Shown in pieces: positions 1-6,009 of a stretch of 6,073 bases of DNA. Each line of letters opens with the position of its first letter. The first letter of the stretch is position 1. The notes under the pieces were generated by a model. It did no database searches and was not told the DNA's origin. It saw nothing but the letters and a program-made list of their open reading frames with translations. Origin of the DNA: Gammaproteobacteria bacterium (GTDB lineage Bacteria > Pseudomonadota > Gammaproteobacteria > SZUA-229). The stretch covers positions 1 to 6,073 of the forward strand of contig DAOWLL010000119.1 in the NCBI GenBank assembly GCA_030641945.1. The letters run 5' to 3'. The position numbers were made by a program, and so were the translations under genes.

Positions 1-21
1 CGCAATGACGGGGATTTCGGC

Positions 22-204
22 TTAAGCAAGTGCCATTCTATACTGACCTTTCAGCACCAATTCTGTATCGACCCTTATAGCCTGTAACCGCAATTCTCTA
101 ATCATGCATTGCTGGTATACAGACTCAAGCAATCCCGGTCCTAAATACTTATGCACCTCAATTGCCGCACCGATTACATGCTTTGAAATCTCATTCTCAT
201 CCAT
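22..204 (-). pseudogene. GxxExxY family protein, truncated after its N-terminal half
   Basis: The 60-residue product begins MDENEISKHVIGAAIEVHK and carries the family signature G24-L-L-E27-S-V-Y30, which names the GxxExxY family (PF13366, PD-(D/E)XK nuclease superfamily). Members are usually about 120-130 residues. The acidic and lysine residues expected for the nuclease site lie in the second half, which is missing here: the frame stops at TAA (22-24) soon after 'VLKG'. The last residues, QYRMALA, loosely recall the family's GYRLDLLV segment without its Asp, so an internal deletion plus decay is possible; a frameshift cannot be excluded because only 21 bases lie beyond the stop. The start is ATG at 204, with AAGGGA about 8 bases upstream, supplied by the repeat array. 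It lies 79 bases downstream of trpE on the same strand. Family assignment is firm. The cellular function of the family is not established, and this copy is probably inactive. Confidence 0.8.
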
Positions 205-214
205 AAAATAATCC

Positions 215-247
215 CTTTGCGTCCTTCGCGCCTTAGCGCCCTTTGCG
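215..247 (-). repeat. CGCAAAG short repeat array, four units
   Basis: On the minus strand there are four units related to CGCAAAG: an exact unit, CGCTAAG, CGCGAAG and another exact unit, spaced 9, 8 and 9 bases apart. The last three have the same 8-9-7 layout as the other arrays in this window (3497-3520, 3729-3752, 6015-6038, 6050-6073). The array fills most of the 79 bases between the trpE stop and the GxxExxY start codon and provides that gene's ribosome-binding purines. Confidence 0.8.
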
Positions 248-283
248 TTATTTCAAAAATGCCAAGATCAAAGCGACATCGGC

Positions 284-1780
284 TTATCTCCCTGTATTCA
301 GGCCAGCCTCGGCCAATGCCACGGCACGAAATATGGCTCGTGCCTTGTTCATGGTCTCTGCCCATTCATTCTCAGGCACCGAGTCATACACGATACCGGC
401 ACCTGCCTGAATCGACAGCTGGTTATCCTTGATCACTGCAGTACGAATTGCAATGGCGGTGTCCATGTTGCCGTTCCACGACAGATAGCCGACAGCGCCG
501 GAGTATATGCCGCGTTTTACCGGCTCAAGTTCGTTGATAATTTCCATCGCACGAATCTTGGGCGCACCGCTGACCGTACCTGCTGGAAAAGTAGCGCGAA
601 GTACATCCATGGCACTCATGCCATCCTGCAACTGGCCGATCACGTTGGAAACAATGTGCATGACATGCGAATAGCGCTCCACGATCATCTTTTCGGTCAG
701 CTTGACGCTGCCGGTTTTACTGACACGACCGGCATCGTTGCGGCCAAGGTCAATCAACATCAAATGCTCTGCCAGCTCTTTGGGATCTGCCAGTAAATCC
801 TGTTCCAGTGCTTTGTCGGATGCTTCATCCACACCTCGCGGACGCGTACCCGCAATCGGACGAACTGTAATCTGGTTGTCTTCAAGATGAACCAGGATTT
901 CGGGCGATGAGCCTACAACATGGTGATCACCAAGATCGAGGTAATACATATACGGCGATGGATTCAAACTGCGCAGGGCACGATACAGTTCCACCGGCCT
1001 TGCATGGTAAGGAATGGTAAGACGCTGCGACAAAACAACCTGCATGATGTCACCGTCGATAATGTACTGCCTTGCTTTATCTACAGCAGATTTAAAGCCA
1101 TCTTCGGTAAAGCCGGAAATGAAATCAGCTTCATCAACCTGTCGCGCCTCATGACCCGGTGTCGCGGGTACCGGCTTGCGTAAGCCATTTTCGATTTCCT
1201 GCAGTCTTTTTTCGCCCTCAGACAGTGCATTATTTTGATGAGGGTCTACATGCACGACGATAAACAGCTTGCCGGAGAGGTTATCGAACACGATAACTTC
1301 ATCCGAGACCATCAGTAATATGTCCGGGGTTGCCAGCGGGTCCGGTTTTTCATCATGATCCAGGCGCGATTCAATATAGGCAATGGTTTCATAACCAAAG
1401 TAACCCACCAGGCCACCGGTAAAGCGCGGCAGGTTTGCATCATCGTGTACCTGGTAGCGCTTCTGGAACTCTGTTATCCAGTTTAATGGATCATCGACCT
1501 GCTCTTCTGTAACCACATTGCCATCAACTTCTGTGGTTACCGTTCGCTTGCTAATTTTAATAACCGTTTTGCATGGCAGGCCGATGATGGAATATCGCCC
1601 CCATTTCTCACCGCCTTGAACAGATTCAAACAAATAGGAATATGGCGCATTGGCCAGCTTGAGATAGGTACTGAGCGGGGTATCGAGGTCTGCAAGCACC
1701 TCGCGCACCAACGGTACACGATTGCAGCCGGTGTTTTTCAGTTTTTCGATTAAAGAGTTTTTATCGGTTTCAGGTGACAT
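284..1780 (-). CDS. trpE: Anthranilate synthase component I (TrpE)
   Basis: Makes anthranilate from chorismate and ammonia (supplied from glutamine by TrpG), the first committed step of tryptophan synthesis; cytoplasmic. The 498 residues match full-length TrpE. The N-terminal regulatory part has [22 protein letters not shown] (given in two pieces: PYSYLFES 46-53, then [14 protein letters not shown] 54-67), where LFES corresponds to the LLES tryptophan feedback site. The chorismate-binding domain shows [12 protein letters not shown] (242-253), GSSPEILV (290-297), PIAGTRPRG (308-316), [11 protein letters not shown] (342-352), [11 protein letters not shown] (398-408) and [17 protein letters not shown] (457-473). 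PIAGT, not PIKGT, favours TrpE over PabB. ATG at 1780 has GGAA six bases upstream. trpG is not in view: the next gene downstream is the GxxExxY remnant, and trpG may lie beyond the window or elsewhere, as in Pseudomonas. Probably controlled by the leader at 1781-1881. Confidence 0.97.
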   Translation of the reverse strand: MSPETDKNSLIEKLKNTGCNRVPLVREVLADLDTPLSTYLKLANAPYSYLFESVQGGEKWGRYSIIGLPCKTVIKISKRTVTTEVDGNVVTEEQVDDPLNWITEFQKRYQVHDDANLPRFTGGLVGYFGYETIAYIESRLDHDEKPDPLATPDILLMVSDEVIVFDNLSGKLFIVVHVDPHQNNALSEGEKRLQEIENGLRKPVPATPGHEARQVDEADFISGFTEDGFKSAVDKARQYIIDGDIMQVVLSQRLTIPYHARPVELYRALRSLNPSPYMYYLDLGDHHVVGSSPEILVHLEDNQITVRPIAGTRPRGVDEASDKALEQDLLADPKELAEHLMLIDLGRNDAGRVSKTGSVKLTEKMIVERYSHVMHIVSNVIGQLQDGMSAMDVLRATFPAGTVSGAPKIRAMEIINELEPVKRGIYSGAVGYLSWNGNMDTAIAIRTAVIKDNQLSIQAGAGIVYDSVPENEWAETMNKARAIFRAVALAEAGLNTGR

Positions 1781-1854
1781 ATCATTTTCCAGTATAAAAA
1801 ATTACAGACGCAACACACAATAGCTCACCATCGCCAGCTGATGTTATGTGCTTG
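1781..1854 (-). promoter_or_regulatory. trp leader RNA: candidate attenuation or translational control region
   Basis: Three foldings can be drawn by eye on the minus-strand RNA. (a) CAAgCACATAA (1844-1854) pairs with TTGTGTGTTG (1811-1820), ten pairs with one bulged G, enclosing both Trp codons and the leader stop. (b) A weaker hairpin spans 1805-1840 with six Watson-Crick and three G-U pairs, then UAA and six U (1796-1801), in the position of a terminator; it shares bases with (a). (c) The trpE Shine-Dalgarno stretch GGAAAATG (1783-1790) is an exact complement of CATTTTCC inside leader codons 3-5 (1867-1874), extendable to 11 pairs with one bulge. No GC-rich classical terminator is present. 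Attenuation of trpE by a leader peptide is known in Pseudomonas; the mechanism here is inference. Confidence 0.55.
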
Positions 1855-1881
1855 TTTGTTTTGTACGGAAAATGTTTTCAT
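1825..1881 (-). CDS. trpL: Putative trp operon leader peptide (TrpL)
   Basis: An 18-codon frame, ATG at 1881 to TGA at 1825-1827, reads MKTFSVQNKQAHNISWRW. It ends Trp-Arg-Trp-stop, 44 bases before the trpE start and 43 bases after the gph stop. Two near-adjacent Trp codons at the end of a short frame just ahead of trpE are the hallmark of ribosome-mediated attenuation: a ribosome starved of charged tRNA-Trp would stall there and change the fold of the downstream leader. The Trp codons sit in the loop side of a hairpin spanning 1811-1854. The ribosome-binding site is weak (only AAG within AATTAAGATT about 11 bases upstream), which lowers certainty. Position and the clustering of two Trp codons are what is seen; the regulatory role is inferred from the known family of trp leaders. 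Confidence 0.75.
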   Translation of the reverse strand: MKTFSVQNKQAHNISWRW

Positions 1882-1924
1882 GTGCGAATCTTAATTGAGA
1901 GTTGCCAATGTTGCCAGTCGGCTC

Positions 1925-2611
1925 TCACCAATCAATAATGTCCTTTATTTCAGCCATGGAGTCCACCACGGCATCGGGATTGTAATCGCGAATATCTTCG
2001 CCATGGTTATAGCCATAGGACATGCACACAATCTGGAAACCGGCGGCTCGTGCAGCCTTAACATCGCTCATTGAGTCACCCAGCATCATCGATGCCTGCG
2101 GTTCAGTTTCAAGCTGTTCTGCTGCCTGCAGTAATGGCATGGGGTCGGGCTTCTTGCGCTCAACCATGTCGCCACAGATGGTGATCTCGAAATAATCATG
2201 CACGCCCAGATCCTGCAACAGCGGCAAGGTGAACTGGCTGGCCTTGTTGGTCACACAGCCAATACGTACACCTGTGGTTTTGAGGAAATCCAGTGATTCC
2301 TTTACACCTTGATACAGGCAGCTGCGTTTTGAAGTATTTTCCCGATAGAGCGCCTCAAACACTGGCAGCGCCTTGGCAAATAAGGCTTCGTCAGGCTCGC
2401 CGTCGAGCTGGTCAATGAGCGCGCGTTTGACCAGGCGCTCGACACCGTTACCCACCCAGTGACGGACACGTCCTTCTCCGCGTTCGGGCATGCCGAGCTC
2501 ATTCATCATGGCGTCAACGCAATAGGCAAGATCTGGCACGCTGTCGACCAGAGTGCCGTCAACATCGATCAGTACCATATCAGGCCTGGGTAAAAGCACG
2601 GTATCCATCAT
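1925..2611 (-). CDS. gph: Phosphoglycolate phosphatase (HAD superfamily)
   Basis: Hydrolyses 2-phosphoglycolate to glycolate, clearing a product of DNA 3'-end repair and, in autotrophs, of RuBisCO oxygenation; cytoplasmic, Mg-dependent. All HAD motifs are in place over 228 residues: motif I DVDGTLVDS (Asp16 nucleophile, Asp18 acid/base), motif II VTNK (Thr121), motif III KKPDP (Lys154) and motif IV GDSMSD (Asp179, Asp183). The helical cap lies between motifs I and II, giving the usual Gph length. Two ATG codons in tandem (2611 and 2608) can both serve as start; the upstream ribosome site is poor, AGG about 14 bases away. It lies 89 bases downstream of rpe and is followed by trpL-trpE; this order is conserved in Pseudomonas-like genomes and supports gph over other HAD phosphatases. 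Confidence 0.93.
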   Translation of the reverse strand: MMDTVLLPRPDMVLIDVDGTLVDSVPDLAYCVDAMMNELGMPERGEGRVRHWVGNGVERLVKRALIDQLDGEPDEALFAKALPVFEALYRENTSKRSCLYQGVKESLDFLKTTGVRIGCVTNKASQFTLPLLQDLGVHDYFEITICGDMVERKKPDPMPLLQAAEQLETEPQASMMLGDSMSDVKAARAAGFQIVCMSYGYNHGEDIRDYNPDAVVDSMAEIKDIIDW

Positions 2612-2655
2612 TTTTAACCATCAACCTGTCAATATCTGAAAACGTTATGCACGCA

Positions 2656-2686
2656 GACGATAAAACCCATTAAACGCAGTATCGTC
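2656..2686 (-). other. Hairpin in the rpe-gph spacer
   Basis: GACGATA (2656-2662) and TATCGTC (2680-2686) form a perfect 7-base inverted repeat around a 17-base loop in the 89-base gap between rpe and gph. No U-run follows directly on the minus strand, so it is not a clear terminator; it could be an RNA stability or processing element, or chance. Confidence 0.35.
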
Positions 2687-2700
2687 CAGCTCTAATATTA

Positions 2701-3390
2701 TCAAGAGACTTTTGACAACTCGTCACGCATCTTGCCGACAACTGTGTCATAGACATTGGCATCACTTTCCGATGCTGCTCCAAAAATAGCTGAGCCTGCA
2801 ACGAAGGTATCGGCACCGGCTTCGGCAATTTCGCGAATATTGTCTACCTTGACACCGCCATCGATTTCCAGACGGATGTCATAACCGGAAGCATCGATGA
2901 TCTTGCGAGCTTCGCGCAGCTTGTCCAGTGTTGCCGGTATAAATGACTGGCCACCAAAGCCCGGGTTAACTGACATCAACAGCACCATGTCGACCTTGTC
3001 GAGTACATAATCGAGATAGCTCAGCGGGGTGGCAGGATTGAAAACCAGTCCACTCTTGCAGCCACTTTCACGGGTCAGTTGCAAGCTGCGGTCGATATGC
3101 TCTGATGCCTCAGGGTGGAAAGTGATGTAGGTCGCACCCGCTTTGGCGAAATCCGGAATAATACGGTCGACAGGCTTCACCATCATATGCACATCGATAT
3201 CTGCAGTAACGCCATGACTGCGCAGTGCTTCACATACCAGCGGGCCTATGGTCAGGTTGGGCACGTAGTGGTTGTCCATAACATCAAAGTGAACAATATC
3301 TGCACCTGATTTCAGCACATTATCGACTTCTTCACCGAGTCGCGCGAAATCCGCTGACAGGATGGACGGGGCAATCTTGAAATCGGCCAT
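2701..3390 (-). CDS. rpe: Ribulose-phosphate 3-epimerase
   Basis: Interconverts D-ribulose 5-phosphate and D-xylulose 5-phosphate in the pentose phosphate pathway and, where present, the Calvin cycle; cytoplasmic TIM barrel. The 229 residues begin [19 protein letters not shown] and carry the expected active site: metal ligands and catalytic acids His34 and Asp36 (HFDVMD), His68 (DVHMM) and Asp177 (EIDGGV), with the family signature [12 protein letters not shown] (139-150) and the phosphate-binding GSAIF (199-203). The start at 3390 is chosen because AGAGGA (3397-3402) sits six bases upstream and the protein then begins like other Rpe proteins; a 27-residue longer frame from 3471 adds unrelated residues. 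First gene of the minus-strand group rpe-gph-trpL-trpE. Confidence 0.97.
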   Translation of the reverse strand: MADFKIAPSILSADFARLGEEVDNVLKSGADIVHFDVMDNHYVPNLTIGPLVCEALRSHGVTADIDVHMMVKPVDRIIPDFAKAGATYITFHPEASEHIDRSLQLTRESGCKSGLVFNPATPLSYLDYVLDKVDMVLLMSVNPGFGGQSFIPATLDKLREARKIIDASGYDIRLEIDGGVKVDNIREIAEAGADTFVAGSAIFGAASESDANVYDTVVGKMRDELSKVS

Positions 3391-3396
3391 GATTAT

Positions 3397-3402
3397 TCCT
3401 CT
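3397..3402 (-). promoter_or_regulatory. Ribosome-binding site that fixes the rpe start
   Basis: AGAGGA on the minus strand, six bases before ATG at 3390. This is a strong match to the anti-Shine-Dalgarno sequence and decides against the longer start at 3471. Confidence 0.8.
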
Positions 3403-3496
3403 TGGGCTCAGTATTTTAAGGGCGCACACTTTACAACATTGTGGCGCAGTAGTCTCTAATCCGTAATGCAATCACTGGCAGATGAAGAATATTCAC

Positions 3497-3520
3497 CGCA
3501 AAGACGCAAAGGGCGCAAAG
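3497..3520 (+). repeat. CGCAAAG short repeat, three units
   Basis: Three exact CGCAAAG units with steps of 8 and 9 bases, preceded by TTCAC, the same pentamer that precedes the CACAGAG arrays at the right end. The orientation is opposite to the copy at 3729-3752, so the two bracket about 208 bases as an inverted pair. Confidence 0.85.
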
Positions 3521-3550
3521 AAAAGCTTTTTCTGTTTTTGGAAATTCAGC

Positions 3551-3618
3551 TTGTCATGCCAGCACATGGGCACAGCTGGCAAGAATTACCCGTCAGCCGT
3601 GACAGGCCAGCATCCAGC
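3551..3618. repeat. Palindromic intergenic repeat, degenerate
   Basis: TGCCAGC (3557-3563) and GCTGGCA (3575-3581) are a perfect 7-base inverted repeat; a third related stretch, GGCCAGCATCCAGC, follows at about 3605-3618. The wording 'GTCATGCCAGC...GCTGGCA...CCAGCATCCAG' resembles the dispersed palindromic repeats common between genes in proteobacteria. It is probably a decayed copy, but only one copy is in view. Confidence 0.45.
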
Positions 3619-3728
3619 GATCATATGCACATACCGGTTCTTCGAATAGGGTTGATACATAACAACTGTTGCACAGTATGGCAATTCTGGCTTGTTTCAC
3701 AATTATTATTCTGAACAGCACCCCACCC

Positions 3729-3752
3729 CTTTGCGTCCTTTGCGCCTTTGCG
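3729..3752 (-). repeat. CGCAAAG short repeat, three units, inverted relative to 3497-3520
   Basis: On the minus strand there are three exact CGCAAAG units with steps of 8 and 9 bases, preceded by TTCAA. Same geometry as the array ahead of the GxxExxY remnant and as the CACAGAG arrays at the right end. Confidence 0.85.
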
Positions 3753-3841
3753 TTGAAAATCTTTATGAAATGGCACAGAAAGGTGGTGAGAAACAGGCGC
3801 CGAGGCGGTAAGATGCGCGCGAGCTTGATTTGGAGATGAGT

Positions 3842-4300
3842 ATGTCTGTCAGCATTGCACTGCACCTGTTATCCGCGGTTATCTGGGTAGGCGGCATGTT
3901 CTTTGCCCATATGGCGTTGCGCCCGGCGGCAGCACAAGTTCTCGAACCGCCCCATCGTCTGCAATTATGGGTTCAGGTGTTCAAGCTGTTTTTTATATGG
4001 GTATGGCTAAGCATTATCACCATACTCGTCACTGGCTACTGGATGCTGTTCAGCGTCTTCGGTGGTTTTGCAAATGCCGGAATATATATTCACATCATGC
4101 ATGGCGGGGGTATCCTGATGGTGCTGATCTATCTGCATATCTTCTTTGCACCCTACCGCAAACTCAGGCATGCCGTGATTGTGCAGGATTACCCGGAAGG
4201 CGGGAAACAACTGGCTCAGATAAGGAAATTAGTCACATTGAACCTTTCAATCGGTCTGATTGTCGTACTGGTTGCAAGTGGTGGACGATACCTGCAGTAA
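3842..4300 (+). CDS. Small CopD-like integral membrane protein
   Basis: 152 residues with four predicted membrane helices at about 2-25, 46-71, 80-104 and 131-147, so an inner-membrane protein. The first helix, HLLSAVIWVGGMFFAHMALRP (His8 to Pro28, quoted in parts: HLLSAVIWVGG, then MFFAHMALRP), is the pattern seen in CopD-domain and related proteins. Histidines 8, 23, 84, 87 and 99 lie in or near helices and could bind haem or metal; that is inference. ATG at 3842 is preferred because GGAG (3832-3835) is six bases upstream; an ATG at 3836 abuts the purines and a TTG at 3830 overlaps them. The cytochrome c gene follows 132 bases downstream on the same strand, consistent with a respiratory or redox setting, though a likely promoter lies between. 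Function in copper handling is not shown. Confidence 0.75.
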   Translation: MSVSIALHLLSAVIWVGGMFFAHMALRPAAAQVLEPPHRLQLWVQVFKLFFIWVWLSIITILVTGYWMLFSVFGGFANAGIYIHIMHGGGILMVLIYLHIFFAPYRKLRHAVIVQDYPEGGKQLAQIRKLVTLNLSIGLIVVLVASGGRYLQ

Positions 4301-4317
4301 CTTTTCAAGGCGTATGT

Positions 4318-4346
4318 TTTACGGTATTATTAGCCGCTTATATAGA
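4318..4346 (+). promoter_or_regulatory. Candidate sigma-70 promoter for the cytochrome c gene
   Basis: TTTACG (4318-4323), a 17-base spacer, then TATAGA (4341-4346); each hexamer matches the consensus at four of six positions. It lies 87 bases ahead of the cytochrome start, just past the CopD-like gene's stop. Judged by eye only. Confidence 0.3.
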
Positions 4347-4432
4347 TTCCAGTCGCGCTTGATGTTTGTAAGTGCATGATACTTAAACAGTTTTCCTGAT
4401 TTCCAGGCTAACACTTTCTTCGGAGAATACTT

Positions 4433-4741
4433 ATGAAACGTCAAATCCTGACTATACTGTCTGCTGTTGCACTGGCTACAGCTGCCAATGTTGCAACTGC
4501 GGGTGATGCTGCTGCCGGTAAGGCAAAAGCCGCTTCCTGTGGTGGTTGTCACGGTGCTAACGGCGTCAGCGCTGTTCCCACCTACCCTAACCTGGCTGGC
4601 CAGAAAGAAGCATACCTTGCCAAGCAGATGAAAGCTTTCAGGGACGGCACCCGTAAGGATCCGACCATGAACGCAATGGCCAAGCCGTTGAGCGATACTG
4701 ACATCGCCAACCTGTCTGCTTTCTACACAGGCCTGAAGTAA
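4433..4741 (+). CDS. Periplasmic single-haem cytochrome c (class I, c4/c5-like)
   Basis: 102-residue precursor. The N-terminal signal peptide [20 protein letters not shown]... ends with ATA at 21-23, with cleavage likely before Gly24 to leave a mature protein of about 79 residues starting [10 protein letters not shown]. The haem site is CGGCH (Cys36, Cys39, His40); the distal ligand should be Met79 or Met82 in DPTMNAMA. The [19 protein letters not shown] stretch (51-69) is typical of the cytochrome c4/c553 domain; a classical c4 has two such domains, so this is a one-domain relative. It would carry single electrons in the periplasm between membrane complexes and a terminal oxidase or reductase; the partner is not identifiable here. 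Start supported by CGGAGA (4421-4426) six bases upstream. Followed within 20 bases by a strong terminator. Confidence 0.93.
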   Translation: MKRQILTILSAVALATAANVATAGDAAAGKAKAASCGGCHGANGVSAVPTYPNLAGQKEAYLAKQMKAFRDGTRKDPTMNAMAKPLSDTDIANLSAFYTGLK

Positions 4742-4752
4742 GTCGGTAGACA

Positions 4753-5775
4753 TTGTTTCAAAAAAGCCCCCTTGGCCCCAACGCCATTGGGGCTTTTTTA
4801 TTGCCCGCAATTTTTTTTGCTGTATTTTCAACAATACCTGCAACCGGCAGCCACGCTGGTCCATTCCTGACCAAAGACCAGAATCCATTCACGCTGGTCT
4901 ATGGCCAACCGTTGCCAACTCCGGCGCGGCTTCCTCAAGCTGAAGAATTCAACTACGCACTGTCGCTGGAGATCACCAATACCCTGAATGTTGAATCAGC
5001 CGCTAATGAATCGCTCTATGCCGATTTCGAAGCATACAACCTGACGCCGGGGGGCATTTACGGGCTGAGTAAACGCTGGGCGCTGAAACTGGATATTCCT
5101 TTCATCTACAGAAGCGGCGGTGTTTTCGATCATGCGATTGATGAATGGCACAAGCTGTTTAGCCTGCCCCGCGCCAACAGACCCGATGTTGAGAATGATC
5201 AATTCAGGCTGTTTTATTCAAACAACGGCACGACCAGTATTGATTTGAATACATCGCAATCGGGCATTGCCGATGTCCAGCTCGGACTCGGCCGCAGTCT
5301 TTATCAGACCTCTCAACATGCACTCAGCGTATGGGCCTCGATTGATGTGCCTGTTGGCGACACAAACAAGCTCACAGGCAACGAAGACCTGGACTATTCA
5401 TTCTGGTTGGCAGGCTCCAGCAAGCTTGGCGAGCGCTCGGTGTTCGATACCAATTTTGGCGTGGTGCTGCCGGGCGACTCCGTACTCACCGGCCTGGAAA
5501 CCGAAAATCATGTTTTGTTCGGTCATGCAGGTGCGCATATTGCTCTAAACCCGACCTTTGCCCTCAAGTTGCAGCTGGCCGGTCATTCGGGCTACTACCA
5601 GGACACGGCGCTGAATTTTCTTGGCAGTGCACTGATAGTCGTCTTCGGCGGCTCGATCAATACCGGCAGGTGTTCGGCAATAGACATCGGTTTCAGCGAG
5701 GACATCAAGGCCGGCGCATCACCGGATATTGGTTTATTGATTAGCTGGAAGTCACAATTTAATGGCTGTAATTAG
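4753..5775 (+). CDS. DUF3187 family protein, putative outer-membrane protein
   Basis: 340 residues from a TTG at 4753; an alternative TTG lies at 4801 (324 residues). Either start gives a hydrophobic segment, FLLPAIFFAVFSTIPATGSHA, with probable cleavage after SHA (residue 35 of the long form); the long form keeps a Lys at position 4, which a signal peptide normally needs. The mature part has the DUF3187 (PF11383) pattern: GPFLTKDQNPFTLVYGQP near its start, a 'LDIPFIYRSGGVFDHAIDEWH' region (long-form residues about 113-133, quoted here only as LDIPF, RSGG and DEWH), IDVPVGDTNKLTGNEDLDY, and a C-terminal 'EDIKAGASPDIGLLISW'. Alternating polar/apolar residues and frequent Gly and Tyr suggest a beta-barrel in the outer membrane. 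The family has no established function. The 5' end overlaps the cytochrome terminator, and the TAG stop merges with a MITE-like repeat. Confidence 0.82.
   Translation: MFQKSPLGPNAIGAFLLPAIFFAVFSTIPATGSHAGPFLTKDQNPFTLVYGQPLPTPARLPQAEEFNYALSLEITNTLNVESAANESLYADFEAYNLTPGGIYGLSKRWALKLDIPFIYRSGGVFDHAIDEWHKLFSLPRANRPDVENDQFRLFYSNNGTTSIDLNTSQSGIADVQLGLGRSLYQTSQHALSVWASIDVPVGDTNKLTGNEDLDYSFWLAGSSKLGERSVFDTNFGVVLPGDSVLTGLETENHVLFGHAGAHIALNPTFALKLQLAGHSGYYQDTALNFLGSALIVVFGGSINTGRCSAIDIGFSEDIKAGASPDIGLLISWKSQFNGCN
4760..4799 (+). terminator. Strong intrinsic terminator after the cytochrome c gene, probably bidirectional
   Basis: GCCCCAA (4775-4781), a 5-base loop and TTGGGGC (4787-4793), then six T (4794-4799). 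A run of six A with GCCCC just upstream (4760-4770) makes the structure near-symmetric, so it could also stop minus-strand transcripts, and gives an alternative outer pairing with GGGGCTTTTTT. It lies 19-58 bases after the cytochrome stop and inside the first codons of the DUF3187 frame when the 4753 start is used. Confidence 0.9.
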
Positions 5776-5936
5776 CCCGCATTTCTCCCCAGGGGGCGAG
5801 ATGATCACGCAGAGATTTGGATTCACAAAGGATTTTACGAAGAAGCGGAATAACCTTGTGTATTGCCGACTGAGTAAAATGCTTTGTGGATTCAAAGAGC
5901 AAGTGAGGGCTCGTCCATCTGGGGAGAAATGCGGGC
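5775..5936. mobile_element. MITE-like non-coding element with 18-base terminal inverted repeats
   Basis: GCCCGCATTTCTCCCCAG (5775-5792) is repeated perfectly in inverted orientation at 5919-5936. The interior is also largely palindromic: a stretch at about 5820-5838 around CACAAAG and ATTTTAC is mirrored at about 5874-5893 with only a few mismatches, so the whole 162 bases could form one long imperfect hairpin. No transposase or credible gene is inside. The left end begins with the G of the DUF3187 TAG stop. No clear target duplication is seen (ATTA to the left, TTGG to the right). The pattern is that of a miniature inverted-repeat element moved by a transposase encoded elsewhere; a large transcript-end hairpin is the alternative. 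Confidence 0.75.
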
Positions 5937-6009
5937 TTGGCCGCTCATAAACACTTACTAATGTGAGTAAAGATTAGATCTGACATTCCCAAAACAAATT
6001 CAAAAATAA

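Larger units (their letters stand above)
3391..3841. other. Divergent intergenic region, repeat-rich, no credible gene
   Basis: About 450 bases separate the divergent rpe and CopD-like genes. Open frames here (about 80-90 codons) have no recognisable domain; one of them translates the CGCAAAG array as a low-complexity NAKAQRTQRGG stretch. The region contains two CGCAAAG arrays in opposite orientation (3497-3520 and 3729-3752), a palindromic repeat (3551-3618) and presumably the promoters of both flanking genes, none of which could be fixed by eye. The 200 bases between the two arrays resemble no coding sequence I recognise. Confidence 0.6.

Noticed and set aside
1..20. CGTCATTGCG-type dispersed repeat at the left edge (minus strand)
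   Set aside because: The wording resembles a common intergenic repeat, but only 20 bases are in view, too few to call.
702..1183. Plus-strand frames of 62 and 87 codons inside trpE
   Set aside because: They are antisense shadows of a fully conserved trpE coding sequence with no ribosome site or domain.
2620..2640. TTGACA on the minus strand upstream of gph as a -35 box
   Set aside because: No acceptable -10 hexamer lies 16-18 bases downstream before the gph start; probably chance.
3391..3471. 27-residue N-terminal extension of rpe from an ATG at 3471
   Set aside because: The strong AGAGGA site and the typical Rpe start [11 protein letters not shown] place the start at 3390; the extension has no family similarity.
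3593..3865. 90-codon minus-strand frame across the intergenic region
   Set aside because: It translates the CGCAAAG array as a low-complexity stretch, overlaps the CopD-like start and shows no domain.
4319..4888. 189-codon minus-strand frame antisense to the cytochrome gene
   Set aside because: It lies opposite a clear cytochrome c with signal peptide and haem motif and crosses a strong terminator; it is a shadow frame.
5762..5950. 62-codon plus-strand frame through the inverted-repeat element
   Set aside because: It overlaps the DUF3187 end and reads straight through both arms of the palindrome, with no recognisable protein.
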